The position numbers and the translations under genes are program-made. This document shows positions 11,081 to 21,375 of a stretch of 64,000 nucleotides of DNA, piece after piece (within the stretch, counting starts at the first letter, position 1; the number at the start of each line of letters is the position of its first letter). The DNA is from Salminus brasiliensis (lineage: Eukaryota > Chordata > Actinopteri > Characiformes > Bryconidae). A model generated the notes under the pieces. That model made no database searches. It was not told the DNA's origin and was given only the letters and a program-made list of their open reading frames with translations. The stretch covers positions 14,789,771 to 14,853,770 of the forward strand of contig NC_132893.1 of NCBI RefSeq assembly GCF_030463535.1, in the 5' to 3' direction.

Positions 11081-12578
11081 TCTACAGGAGGACACAATGG
11101 GGAAATCTTTCCAGGGTATTTCACCTGAACAATGGTCCATGCTTATCAAGGCAGTGCAAGAATGTACAGAGGTTTTTAATGTCTCCGTCTGCCCCAGCTT
11201 TAAACTAATTTACCAATTTTGGGTAGGAAAGGTTTAAAAACATTTCTTTGTCTATTAATACTGATTCTTGTGTTTGGAACATTGCCTCTTTGAAACTGTC
11301 TGATTTGGCTCATCACCCTATTTGGTCTGTCAAGGATGATTGTGGTCTTCTAGATATGGATCCAGTTGTTTTCACAGGCCATCAACCTCTTTGTGCTAAA
11401 CAATATCCTATTAACAAGGAAGCTTTGCAGGGTATCAAGCCTATCACAGAGCAGCTTAAGAATAGAGGTATCTTGGTCAAAACAGTATCTCAAACAGTCC
11501 TGTGTAGCCAGTTCGTAAAGCTAACGGAACTTGGCGGCTAACTGTGGACTACAGAGTATCAGCATATAGACAAGCTACCTCAATTAGTTACTGACCCATC
11601 CACCATTTTTGATGGCATTCCCATAGCACACAGGGTTTCTTCTGTCATTGATATGGCCAATGTTGTTTGGTTAGTTCCATTAGCATCACAAAGCCAGCCA
11701 TGGCTTGCATTCACTGTGGGGAATGTGCAGTATCAATGGACACGGGTGCCACGGTTTTCAAAACAGGCTGGATACATTTTGCAGTCATCTGAATCATCAT
11801 GTTTTGTTGAGCAGTGAGAATGAGATTTTTGGGTAGCAAGGGACACTATGCCAGTCATGACAAAGCTTAGTTGTGGTGGTCTGGTGTGCAATATTTAGGA
11901 CAGGGGGTTACCCAGGGTTACAGAGGAATTTTACCTGCTAGACGATCAGCAATTAATGCAGTGTCATTACCAACCGCAGTGCACAAATTGTGAGCTTTCT
12001 TAGGCCTCTGTAACTACTGTAGACCTTGAATGAATTCTTATGCTGCTCTTTCACAACCACTATACAATCTGCTTTAAGGTATCCCTGGACAACATGCCCC
12101 TCTTATGCACACAGAAGACACAACCACTGCTTTTGCAAATTTGAAATCAGCCTTCATATCTGCACCAGCTCTTGGTCTTTGTGATCCAAGCAAGCCTGTC
12201 TTTGGGCATGAAGGCACTGGTTTTATGACATCCTGTCTGAATCAGGAACATGGTGGTATGCAGCGTCCAGTAGCTTATCATTCAGCTAAGTTAGATTCTG
12301 TAGCCTGTGTGGGTACATGTTTAAGAGCAGTACAGGCCACTTATCTGGCACTGTTGGCATGTGAGCCGCAGACACTAGAACAAAGAGTCACAGTCAAATG
12401 TCCTCATTCTGTGTCTGCACTGCTGAACAATGTCTGTATGTTTTTAGTAACGGCCTCCAGATGGGGCAACTGGCTTACAGTTTTGACAGCTCCTCATGTG
12501 GTGATTGAGAATGCACCCATGAACAACCCTTCCTCCTTTATGATGTCCTCACTGGCTGATGCTGAGGAGTGGGGCTGA
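11081..12578 (+). mobile_element. Endogenous retrovirus pol remnant (RT and RNase H regions)
   Basis: An old, broken retroviral pol. The frame at 11,248-11,541 covers the N-terminal RT leader with conserved words (AKQYPINKEA, KPITEQLKNRGILV). The RT core at 11,535-11,760 is recognisable (LTVDYRV; the VIDMANV catalytic-Asp region; WLAFTVGNVQYQWTRVP) but is split by frameshifts and stops. It breaks off after that motif, so the RT active-site box is not readable. The frame at 12,105-12,578 is the RT-RNase H connection and early RNase H region (FANLKSAFISAPALGL, MQRPVAYHSAKLDSVA). No LTR, gag, integrase or env adjoins it. The word pattern resembles gamma/epsilon-type fish retroviruses. Not capable of function. 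Confidence 0.85.
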
Positions 12579-13082
12579 GGCGACGCGCTGATGTAATGGG
12601 CATTAAATTACGAGATTACGTTGATTTGCATTACATGCATTGATGAGTCGCAAAGATGGCTGCGCCTACTGAGCCCGGGATTTATCCAAAGCTGCATCTA
12701 CAAAAAATTGCCTGCATGCGTCTAAAGTGTGGGAGTATTTCAGTCACATTGCTAACCGTTTCTTAATCGTTTAGTGTAGATAGCTGGTAAGGTAGATACC
12801 TAAGGCTTTTCATGGTACTGTGGGAGCTTTAATACACATGTAGCTGGTTCTCAAATCGCTTTCGGTCAACATGTATAATCCACAAAATGTCAGATTTCTT
12901 GTCCTTGAGGTGTGTAGGTTACATGTCATTTGTGCATCTAAAAGTCCAGTCAGAGCGTAGCCATTTAGTCTTTTTATCCATTTATAGATCACATGCGTTT
13001 TAATGTAACCTTTAATATATTAAGTCTAGGATGGCTATGCGTTTTCCTCATGCTTCAGAAATTTGTGTGTGTGTGTGTGTGT
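12579..13082 (+). other. Unassigned segment with possible BED-finger remnant
   Basis: 12,585-12,800 is less AT-rich than its surroundings and has an ATG at 12,656 in the context AAGATGGCTGCG. About 75 bases further, the words SKVWEYFSHIANRF are readable, which resembles the start of a BED zinc finger of hAT transposases. A frameshift separates the two, so this is a weak call. 12,800-13,060 shows nothing recognisable. A GT run of nine units at 13,063-13,082 abuts the Tc1 element. Confidence 0.35.
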
Positions 13083-13083
13083 A

Positions 13084-14155
13084 CAGTGGAGAAAATAAGT
13101 ATTTGACCCCCCACTTACTTTAAAAGTTTTAATTTAAAAAAAAAAATGAAACGTCTCATAATTTTATGCCAGCTTTATTTTAACAGTGACACATAGAATA
13201 TCAAAAGAACTGAGAAAATTACATGAAATAAGAAATAAAAATTAACTTTAATTTCTTTGAATACCTTTCTTAGGGTCTTAGGGTCATATTCTGTATTTTT
13301 CTTCTTCCAAACATGTCGAGTTGAGTTGAGGCCAAAAAGCTCAATTTTGGTCTCATCTGACCACAGCACCTTCTCCCAGTCTCTCTCTGAGTCATTATGT
13401 TCATTGGTGAAGTTTAGGCAGGACTGGACATGAGCCTTCATAAGCAGAGGAACCTTGCGTGCACTGCAGGATTTTAAACCATTACATCTCAGGGTATTAC
13501 CAATGTTTTTTTTTGGAGACTGTGGTCCCAGCTGCCTTGAGATCATTAACCAGCTCCTCCCATGTAGTTCTTGGTGATTTTTAATCTTTCTCATGATCAG
13601 TGAGACGCCACGAGGTGATACCTTGCATGGAATTCCAGGCCTAGGTCAACTGACAGTAATGTTGTACTTCTTCCACTTCCAAATAATTGCACCAACAGTT
13701 GTCACCTTCTCACCCAACTTCTTACTTATGGCTTTGTAACCCATTCCAGCCTTGTGTGGGTCAACAGTTTTGTCCCTGACATCTTTAGACAGCTCTTTAG
13801 TCTTGCCCATGGTGAAGATGTTGGAGTGTCACTGAGTCTTTTGGCAGTTGGCCTTTTACACAGGTGACAATTTGGGACAGGTGTCTCTCATGCAGGTAAC
13901 GACTTCACTGAGATTAGGGTGTGTCAGTGGTCTGTGAGAGCCAACATTAGTCATGTTTTTTAGGGGATCAAAGACTTAGTTCCCTCAATTATTTTTATTT
14001 AAATATTATTCCTTTTCTAGATTTTCTTTTTGATGTTCCATCTCTCACTGTTAAAATAAAGCTACCATAAAAATCATAGACTGTTTAATTGACTGTACAA
14101 CAGACTGTACAAACTTTCAAAATCAGTGATGATCAAATACTTATTTCCTCCACTG
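13084..14155 (-). mobile_element. Tc1/mariner-like transposon with both termini
   Basis: Both ends carry a 23-base terminal inverted repeat starting CAGTGGAG (13,084-13,106 and 14,133-14,155), with one mismatch. TA dinucleotides at 13,082-13,083 and 14,156-14,157 form the usual target duplication. The total of about 1.07 kb is shorter than a complete Tc1-like element (usually 1.3-1.6 kb) because the 3' part of the transposase gene is deleted. The 14,156 side abuts copia integrase sequence. The 13,082 side is a GT microsatellite. Confidence 0.93.
13250..13810 (-). pseudogene. Tc1-like transposase, one nonsense mutation and C-terminal deletion
   Basis: The start codon at 13,810 (minus) opens a frame beginning [14 protein letters not shown], the usual Tc1 N-terminus. 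A helix-turn-helix follows ([19 protein letters not shown]). A single in-frame TGA at 13,646-13,648 (codon 55) interrupts it. The frame is otherwise unbroken through ARKVPLLMKAHVQ, DWEKVLWSDETKIELFG and VWKKKNTEYDPK. The first catalytic Asp (WSDETK) is at 13,355-13,357. The second Asp and final acidic residue of the DD34E triad lie in the deleted part, so it cannot catalyse transposition. About 60 percent of a usual length of about 340 residues remains. Confidence 0.92.
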
Positions 14156-14420
14156 TATATATAGCTGCTGAGGTCTCACGCCTTATCCCCTGCTTACAGA
14201 GCAATAACTGTAAATGTGTTGCTGTGAACTCTGAACCATTATGTGAACAAATACATTTTACTGATCCATATGGAGAAGAATCGGCCAAACATCGCTCAGT
14301 AGCTTTAACTGTTTCACCCTTAGTTTTCAGGAGGTTCACAGACTGCATCTGAGTAATCCTCAGTAAATGTCTGAGTGGATCTCCAACCCTGGATCTGTCC
14401 AAAAGCTCCTTAAATCAGTG
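14156..14420 (-). mobile_element. Copia-like integrase fragment, copy 2
   Basis: The minus frame over 14,133-14,402 reads KGETVKATERCLADSSPYG, VKCICSHNGSEF and LLLCKQGIRRETSA, the integrase core of the copia-like element. The second catalytic Asp, expected as SDNG in this motif, is His here (SHNG). The fragment is cut at its low-coordinate end by the Tc1 terminus at 14,155. Confidence 0.82.
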
Positions 14421-14700
14421 ACCTCATTTAATATTCACCAAGCTTCAGCCGCATTGGTCAGTATATAATGCGGAGTCTCAGCCAATCAGGAGCCTCCGCT
14501 GTAAAGCAGCAGCGTGGTCTTGCAGCAGTGTGCAGGGTGAACGAGCCGGTGTGACCGAGCTCTGTAGCTCCTCTGGAAGACTGAGCTTTAGAAACTGCTC
14601 AAGCTGTGTGACTGTGGGTGCCTTTAATTTAGAGTCTGAGACACAAAGTAAGCTGCTGTTCATTTAGTTTGGGAATGGCTTAGTTCTGTTGCTATGCTAG
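14421..14700 (+). promoter_or_regulatory. Candidate CCAAT/TATA promoter with donor-like site
   Basis: An inverted CCAAT (ATTGG near 14,452), a TATATAA at about 14,462-14,468 and a direct CCAATCAG near 14,482 lie within 40 bases. A splice-donor-like AAA/GTAAGC follows at about 14,646. On minus, a 61-codon open frame (14,663-14,478) includes LEQFLKLSLPEELQSS. This part recurs nowhere else in the window. It could be a retroelement LTR promoter or a host promoter, and motif evidence cannot separate these. Confidence 0.3.
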
Positions 14701-15270
14701 CTTTCTCCTTAGCAATGTAGCTTCAGTGTTTGCATATGTATTACTGAATCTTCATGGTTTCTGTTATTTCTTCATGTTTTGCGCTACTGAATGTTTTAGG
14801 TTAGTATGGATGGTGTAATTCTGTGGATTTGTGCTAAATTTGTGTTCTTAGTCAACGTCCTGGTGTTTATTGAACTGCTGCTCAGATGCTGTTGCTGTTC
14901 CTCTTTTCGTCCTTGTGGGGGCGCTAAAACCCCATAGTTTAACCAGTGGAAACGGTCAGAGGCATGTTAAAGCTGGTGTCTTGCTAGAAGCTTTGAGTGG
15001 TAATTATCAGCTTTGTTTCTCCTGCCTGTTGAGCGTATACACATCTCTCTCTGAATGAAGTCATTTAGTAGCACTACGATATAGACCTGGAACCTTTCTG
15101 AACTTTTATTTAATATTGTGCATGTATTCTGTTTATTTCAGAGTCTTTATTCCTCAGCCTGTCCTCAATTCTTCCTCACTTATTCATCATTCACCCATAA
15201 CGCTGTCATATTTCTAATGCCCAGTGCTCCATGCTTCAGCCTGATTTTCAATCCAGTCTCCTTCAATACA
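14701..15270. other. Unassigned non-repetitive segment
   Basis: No repeat module or coding motif recognised. It is moderately T-rich. The 62-codon plus frame at 14,870-15,058 has no recognisable motif and lies in average-composition DNA. Confidence 0.4.
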
Positions 15271-15600
15271 ACAATTTCTAGGAGCAGCTAGGTCAGTATG
15301 TACTAGTTCAAGTACTGCTTTTGCTCGTGCATCAGGTTCTGTTTCTACTCTGAGCAGATTTGTCTTGTCTGCAGACTTCACAGTTCAGTTTATCAATCTT
15401 ACCCTTGATCTTCATGCTCTCTACTGCATAATGTGAATCATCATAATTCCAGTGAACAAGGATTTCATTCTGTTTGAATATTGTAACACACTGCAACCAT
15501 CAGCACTGTGATCATTGACCACATTCAGGTAATAAAGCCTATTGTACTCTTTAATGACAAAGTTGGTCCCATTTTTGTGGCCATGTCTTCTTTTTATTAG
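15271..15600 (-). mobile_element. Copia-like fragment, copy 3 (integrase N-terminal side)
   Basis: Matches 29,110-29,330 and 32,485-32,800 (phrases GGAGCAGCTAGGTCAGTATG, TACTAGTTCAAGTACTGC, CATCAGGTTCTGTTTCTACT and CACATTCAGGTAATAAAGCC). The reverse complement encodes the first-Asp part of the integrase, read more clearly in the 29.0-29.2 kb copy as ELVHTDLA. It runs straight into an SGNH-LINE, with a junction shared with copies at 32.8 and 49.26 kb. Confidence 0.72.
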
Positions 15601-15975
15601 GTTTGTCTTCTTATCTTATCCAGGTGTTGTGATCCTTGTGCTCTCTGCTCTGTGTTACTGAGTTTCTGTCTGTGTATTTACTCTGAGGCGACCACAGAGA
15701 AACAAACTCTCCCGGAGGTCGTCAAGCTTGTATGGCAGATCCAGCTGCAGTTGTAGATGCACTCCACTATTCTCTGCCTTATGCAGCGTGGCCCTGAAGA
15801 AGCTCTGCCGTCCGCTTCTAAACACTGTTCTGAAAAAGCCAGACACCAGGATCATCATCTTCGACCCCCTGCCCACTTACTGATGAGTGAGCGAGCAGTT
15901 TCCCCAGCTCTTGTCGATCCACTGCTGGCTGCTTTATAAATCTTATTAGAATATATAATCTCTAGCCCCTAAAGC
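15601..15975 (+). mobile_element. SGNH-LINE, copy 3 (internally deleted)
   Basis: The 5' leader (GTGTTGTGATCCTTGTGCTC) and ORF1 N-terminus are present to GATCCAGCTGCAGTTGTAGA. The copy then jumps to the late SGNH domain (CACTCCACTATTCTCTGCC onward), losing block I and the middle of the domain. It ends at CCCCTAAAGCAG, the ORF2 start, the same 3' break region as copies 2 and 11. Confidence 0.78.
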
Positions 15976-16285
15976 AGACATTGTGAATTATAATGTGTTT
16001 TAAAAATATAGATGAGGAGTGTTCAATAACAGATGGTGCCAATTATATTTATCTGTGGGTTGACATTCAGAACTGTATCTAATAATGATGAGGAAGTTTG
16101 TGGACTTTAAAACTACGTAGCTGCAAATACCTGAAAAAATGAGCTTGAGTAAGTTTAAATTCATTTCTAAGTTGAAAAGATTCAAACCTTTTTATCAATA
16201 AACAGATCCTTTAAGACATTTACTCCTGAAGTGTGAATGTCACACAGTGCACATCTATAGTGTATTTGTAGGGTAAAAAAAAAAA
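15976..16285 (+). repeat. Repeat module I (partial)
   Basis: 16,000-16,170 matches 23,840-24,130 and 30,790-31,080: GATGAGGAGTGTT, TCTGTGGGTTGACATTCAG, ACTACGTAGCTGC and TACCTGAAAAAATGAGC. A central part present in the other copies (the ATATTGATGGACAGA section) is missing here. No coding content recognised. Confidence 0.6.
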
Positions 16286-16815
16286 GCCACCGGCGTTACG
16301 TTTACTGCAGGGTTAAAGGGTTTCTCTACATTCCTAAGACTGACTGATCGAGTTGATTCTTTAAGCACGGAGAAGTAAATCCCACTACCACAGTTTTGGA
16401 GGTTCCACAGAGATCCCAATATTCCTCTGGGTCCAGAGTTTTCAGAGACAGGATCAGAAACCAACAGAGGCGGCCGCCGTCATCCCAATGAGTGATTCTA
16501 TCATGAGTCATTTTAGGCGCTTTACTGACTCCGAGACTCTGTACCCGAGGTGACTGTAAGCAATAGAATAAACAGGAGGAGGCGGGATGCCATGTTCTTA
16601 GACCTTCGAGTTACTTTAACCCATTTGATATTTGAATTTTCAAATTTGTTTTAGGCCATTGACTTTTTGCAGAGATCTGGACTCAAAGGACGAAGATGTC
16701 CAAAGCATTGTCTTAAGATAATGAGTCTCACAGTTGTCTGAACCGGGATCCAGATTTTTTGAAATTGGAAGATTATAAGGTATTGTCTTGGAATATTTTG
16801 ATTCTCAGGGTTGTT
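16286..16815 (+). repeat. Repeat module F, copy 1
   Basis: Begins CGGCGTTACGTTTACTGCAG and includes TAAGACTGACTGATCGAG, GGTCCAGAGTTTTCAGAGAC, GGCGGCCGCCG (a NotI site) and CTGTACCCGAGGTGACTG. Copies lie at 35.2, 50.8 and 62.06 kb. In two of the four, F is followed within about 100-150 bases by retroviral sequence, and in one by a retroviral integrase tail. F may therefore be the leader or early gag of that retrovirus. No motif confirms this. Confidence 0.65.
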
Positions 16816-16856
16816 TAAATTTTCCAGGGGTCCAAATTTATTAATTCATTCAAAAT

Positions 16857-16900
16857 GGTGTGTGTGTGTGTGTGTGTGTCTGAGTGTCTGAGTGTCTGAC
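16857..16900 (+). repeat. TG microsatellite
   Basis: A run of about eleven TG units is followed by three CTGAGTGT units. It separates module F from retroviral sequence. Confidence 0.9.
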
Positions 16901-16914
16901 AGTCAAGTAAGTGT

Positions 16915-17470
16915 GGAAGAGTGGAAGTTTGCTGGGGGACACGGACACAGAGATTCATAAAACAAACTGGTCCACGTTGTCCACTCAACAGACATTCAAG
17001 CAAAACAACATTTGATTTGGTGGCTCATGAGAAACATGCAGAGAGGAACTTTGTGAATAGAGAGCAGCAGCTTCAGGAGACCTTGTTACAAGCTCAGTTA
17101 ATGTACTGCCGGACTGAGGAAAAGCAAAGATTTTTTTTTAACCAGTATAAATACAAATAGGGTACAAATAATTGATGATTCTTCTGTTACATGGTCAAGA
17201 TCTGAGCTGCCAAGTGAGAATGACGAGACTGGGAAGTCATTATTCCAAGGAAGCAGAAGAAGGGTTATCCAAAATGATGAATTCCCTTTTGGAAAGCAAA
17301 GCCATTGTTCCATGTGAATATTCACTGGTGAATAGTCCTCTGAGAGCGGTAAATGCTTAGTATATCCTGCTGGTCCAATCGTACCTAATCCAGCCACTAT
17401 TGGGGTGCAATATCTGCTGGGAATTCATTCGCAGATCAGGTGGCTAGAAACAGCTATGTCAGGAAATGCA
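16915..17470 (+). mobile_element. Endogenous retrovirus remnant (gag end to RT start)
   Basis: The frame at 16,921-17,160 contains AHEKHAERNFVNREQQLQE, resembling the charged helical segment near the end of fish retroviral gag. 17,172-17,360 contains CQVRMTRL and LLESKAIVPCEYSLVNSPL, the segment just before the RT core. Most of protease and the leader between them is missing compared with 51.6-51.9 kb. The RT core itself is absent. Stops and frameshifts throughout; non-functional. Confidence 0.65.
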
Positions 17471-17925
17471 GTAGTGCTTCAGATGTTTTCTACAAAAGCA
17501 GAACAGAAGTGTAAGAATAATGAGGATGTGTCCGATGTGGATATTTCAGACTTGACACCTGACATATCTTCATCATCAAATGATGGAATTGTTTTGCAGC
17601 AGTCTGATGATCAGATATTAATATTGTCTAATACTCACTGTCTAATCCACCACCACTCACTAAAGGAAAAAGCTTTTTGTCTTAAAAAAAAATCTTCTTA
17701 TGTACAGGAGAGAAGAAAGAATATAAGCTCATATGGATCTGCATCTGTCTGTCATAACAAAAGGGATGTTTATATTGATTAATATTGCATTTCCCCTGGA
17801 TTTAGAATGGAAGTTCACTGATCTACCTGTGATCATGTTGAATGGCTAAAAGCAGTGACCTTTAAACGCAGTAATCCTATCCTACACATACTATTTTATG
17901 TTTCAATGCGGTTCTGCTTTAGAAG
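17471..17925 (+). other. Unassigned segment upstream of SGNH-LINE
   Basis: A 125-codon plus frame (17,405-17,782) spans this part. It is acidic and Ser-rich (EDVSDVDISDLTPDISSSSN) and matches no family I know. The phrase CACTAAAGGAAAAAGCTTTTTGTCTT recurs at 39,033-39,058, also just before an SGNH-LINE, so this flank was duplicated along with it. Confidence 0.45.
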
Positions 17926-18700
17926 CTCGAGACGTGATTCGACACAGAGCCAGCTCTGTCTTCATCTGAGACAGTTGTTGTGATGCTTGTGCTCTCTGCT
18001 CCCTGTGTTACTGTACAGTACTCTGTCTCACTGACCGTCATTTAAGTTTCTGTCTGTGTTTACTACCAAAACTTGGTGACTGCGGAGGAGCCATATCTCC
18101 ATATATCCAGACTCTCTGCAAGGAGGTCATCAAGCTTGACTGCTGCTGTTGTAGAGGCAGTCCAAACTCCACAGATGGAAGACAAGGCTGGAGGCTACCC
18201 ATGCCGCCTCCAATGTCGCAGTCTTAAATCCAGTACTACTGGCGTGGTGGACACAGAGGGTTGTCGTCTCCTCTCCTGCACCATAGAGGGCCTGGGGGTG
18301 TCTGCGTGGCCTGGAAAAAGAGGGCTCGTCCACCACCACAGCTGGTTTTCACCTCAACTAATTGGTGTGAGGTTATCAGTTCTTCGACTTCACCTGCTCC
18401 CTCACCGGGGACAACTCCTCAGGGCGCTGTCTTCATTGTTTGAGGTTCTTCTGTAAAACCCTTAAAAGTATCGGGACCAAAGAGTAACGCCTCAATCTTT
18501 TTTTTTTTTTTTTCTCCAGGAGTCCTGGACATGGGCAGGTGGCTTCGGCATCCTCATTCTCCACCTCCACGTGGCAGGTAATTAATTTACATGATTGAAT
18601 CGATTTTTGAACCATTTATTCTGTCGCTTCTCTGCTTGTTTTAGTAAAAAACAAGTAATATCTGTGTCCCTCTTCAAGCTTTACTCCTCTATCTAGCGTT
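17926..18700 (+). mobile_element. SGNH-LINE, copy 4
   Basis: The leader at 17,930-18,060 is followed by ORF1 from about 18,073: CRRSSSLTAAVVEAVQTPQ-like start, then SSPLLHHRGPG and LVFTSTNWCEV. The block I position reads VFIV followed by a stop and GSSVK near 18,430-18,455, so GDS is lost. A 16-T run precedes the next segment. The middle and end of the SGNH domain are deleted. After GGCAGGTAATTAATTTAC comes the ORF1-ORF2 spacer, then an L1. Confidence 0.78.
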
Positions 18701-20245
18701 TCTAAGGTGATTTGGAATGGGGGAGTTATGGACCTTACTCATTCTGTTTATTCTGGGCTAGTAACAGGAATGGACTATAGTTATATCCAACTAAAGGAGT
18801 TCTTATCTTAGTACAGAGGAATTGGGAGATTATTATTTGAAACCAAGGAAGAGATGAAGAAAGGAGAATAAAACACATTACAACAAAAGTAAGAAATGGA
18901 AATATTGCCTTTATTTCAGTTTACTCTCCAACTCTAAGAGATACCAGTTATTTTCTGTTAGATTATCTAACAAATCTAGTGGACTTTCAGTTACTGGTGG
19001 GAGCAGATATGAATAGTCATTAATCATTTATTAATTAAACAGATCAGGGGGTGATATTTCTCAGTCAGCTGGCCGCTAGCTCCGAGCTTTAGCTATGTAT
19101 TACCACATTGTCTTTACTCGACTGCTTGCAGCATCTTAATCCGAGCACTAAGCAACATACTTTATCTGCAAGCACAAATCTTTCGGCTCTGAATTTACGA
19201 GTGAATTAACCGAATTTCTTCTGTTTAATCAGGGTTCAGTGGACGATCAAAGGTTTGTTAGGAGCAGTGAATGGTTTCTTTAGGAATAATTCTATTGCAT
19301 TTGTTTCTTGGCGACAGAAAATATGCAAGTATCTGCCCTTGAATTTAAATTTGAAGCTCAAGAAGGGCAACACAAGGCAAAGAGTCAACACACTCTTAAC
19401 TAAAACTGAGAGAAAGAGCAGAATTCCTTATTATAAGGGTTAGACAAAATTACTATTTTAATGGAAGCAGGTCCAGTCATCTCTTGGTGCTAAAACTCAA
19501 AATTTTGCAGCAGTAAATGATGGAGAACTACTTACAGAACATGCACAAAGCAATGAGGCTTTTTACAGGTTCTATTCAGAATGATATAAATCAGATGTCC
19601 CAAAGGAAACTTTTGATATTGCCCCCTTTTACCATTCCTTAGGTTTGCCACAATTGTCCACTGACGAGGCATCTTATTTAGATCAGGAGATTTCTCCAGA
19701 TTTGAAAGAGACCCTCTGTCAGATGAAAAAAGGAAAGTCGCCTGGATTGGACCGCGTCCCTGATGAATTTTATTTATTCTTCTGGGCAGAATTGTGAACT
19801 TTATTGTTAGAAATGATGAATTACTCTCTAGATAAAGGTACATTTCATAAGGATGTTAATACAGCTTTAATCTCATTATTACTTAAATGGAACCCAACTT
19901 CTTGCAAAATTTGTTACCCAGTATTGCTTATAAATGCTGACATAAAATGATTTGCTAGGGTTTTGGCCAGATGCTTAAAAATACTTGTGCCTGAAATGAT
20001 CCACTGTGATCCAACTGGTTTCATAAAGTCTCGTTTAGCAGCTGATAATGTTTCATCTTCTCCTGCACATTATTCACTCAGTAAACACTTCCAAGACACA
20101 GTAGGCTATTGTCTCACTAGATACCAGATGGTGGTCTTGTATTTCTAGATTTTGAAATGTATGCTCAGACATTTACCTTAAGACCTCAGTCAGCATGCTT
20201 GAATCCAAGTCTGGCCCTGTTCCAGCTCACTTCTGATCACTTCAT
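18701..20245 (+). mobile_element. L1/Tx1-type LINE fragment (endonuclease to RT)
   Basis: 18,905-19,010 carries the endonuclease word set (VYSPTLRDTS, QLLVGADM). 19,440-19,800 carries PQLSTDEASYLDQEISP and LKETLCQMKKGKSPGLD, the segment leading to the RT core. 19,860-20,060 shows the RT words LARCLKILVPEMIH and TGFIKSRLAADNV. Frameshifts and stops break every segment. The active-site box is not present. The hAT remnant follows directly, as after the L1 sequences before 44.5 kb. Confidence 0.82.
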
Positions 20246-21375
20246 TTTGGTTGGTAATTCAGGCTTTGTTTGCCGCAAATAATCTTCTGCTAAGCGTTCA
20301 CTACAAAATTGGGGGTCCAGGAGCGTTGTGATGCGCATCAATCTTTTGGCTGATCATATTTCGACTCCATTTCTGTCAGGATCCTGTGTTTTGATATCTG
20401 TCGTTAGCTTTGTTTGTTTCTGATTGGCTCAATATGTCGCTTTTCAGAAGGAGTGTTGCAAAAGCAACGATTTGGTGACCTAATTTTCTCCTGACAAAAG
20501 TCTGCAACTGGAACAATCCTGTTTTAGCACAAAAAGGGTCTAATACACACGATCGAGTAGCATACACCCAGAGCTCGTTCCATGCCTGGTCTTTTCCTTT
20601 TGATTATAATTCTTCACACTCAGATGTAGGTTATGTCTGATGCAATTTAACCATTTCCATCCAAGTTTGTCTCTCATGACTGACGTTATATTTGCAGCGT
20701 TGTCTGTGGTCATGTAGGTCAATTTTTCCTCATTCAGATTCCAGTCCTTGAGTACAGAGTAAAGACCCTCAGCTTTATTAGATGCAGTGTGGCTCTTGTT
20801 GTATGATGAACTCTCTCTTGATCAAACACTCAACTTTAGCTTGAACATTTCTATACATCTCATGTAGCACTGGCTTGCTGAAGTACTTACGGCTTAGTAG
20901 CTTGTATTGCGAGCTCGAGGTTTCTAGCATTTCTCTGAATGATGACGTTTTTAGACTGTTGAATGGAGGCGGTCCCTTCGCGTTATAACTAGTTCCACAT
21001 GTAGTGCTCTCGTCATTTTGTGCTGTCACGTTGTACTTTGTACATTAGGCGAAAGCATTTGTGATTGTGGGTTCTCTATGGGTCGGACCCAGTTTAGCAC
21101 ACTGAGCTCGATGATGTTTCCTGAGATGTGCTTGCAAATTAGAAGTATTTCCACCCTTTGTGGTGATCCGTTTCCAACATAGACGGCATGTAACACTGTT
21201 AACATCTAACGGTTCTCCGTGTTCTGGTTATAAACCAAAATACTGCCAAACTGGTGCAGTGACACATTTCTTCTGTACAAGCTCATCAATTTTCAGTCTA
21301 CCTGGGAGAAGGCCACATAAGGTGGTGGTGTTCATTTGCATATACCCAGCTTTCTTTGACATCTCTATGTTCTAA
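20246..21375 (-). mobile_element. hAT (ZBED-type) transposase remnant, copy A1
   Basis: Reading on minus from 21,375: WQYFGL; a BED zinc finger with CRLC at 21,189-21,178 and HLRKHHRAQCAKLGP; PPPFNSLKTSSFREML; YKLLSRKYFSKPVLHEMY; then a deletion that removes the TADMW (first catalytic Asp) segment; LTYMTTDNAANITSV at 20,722-20,678 (second Asp); LGWKWLNCIRHNLHLSVKN; and FVRRKLGHQIVAFATLL. hAT transposases are DDE enzymes with an N-terminal BED finger. This copy has lost an essential part and has several frame breaks. Confidence 0.88.

Noticed and set aside
11248..12578. Functional retroviral or host gene
   Set aside because: The frames are two pieces of a retroviral pol separated by stops, frameshifts and deletions, with no LTRs or other genes.
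13063..13082. GT microsatellite as a Tc1 target duplication
   Set aside because: Tc1 duplicates only TA. The GT run exists on one side only.
16255..16511. Minus-strand frames over module F (SVSDPVSENSG...)
   Set aside because: They recur in all F copies, but with length and frame changes between them. No domain, and F conservation is at the DNA level.
17405..17782. 125-codon frame as a new gene
   Set aside because: Its first part is duplicated retroviral flank and the rest matches nothing; a frame this long is expected by chance several times in 64 kb. Kept only as an unassigned segment.
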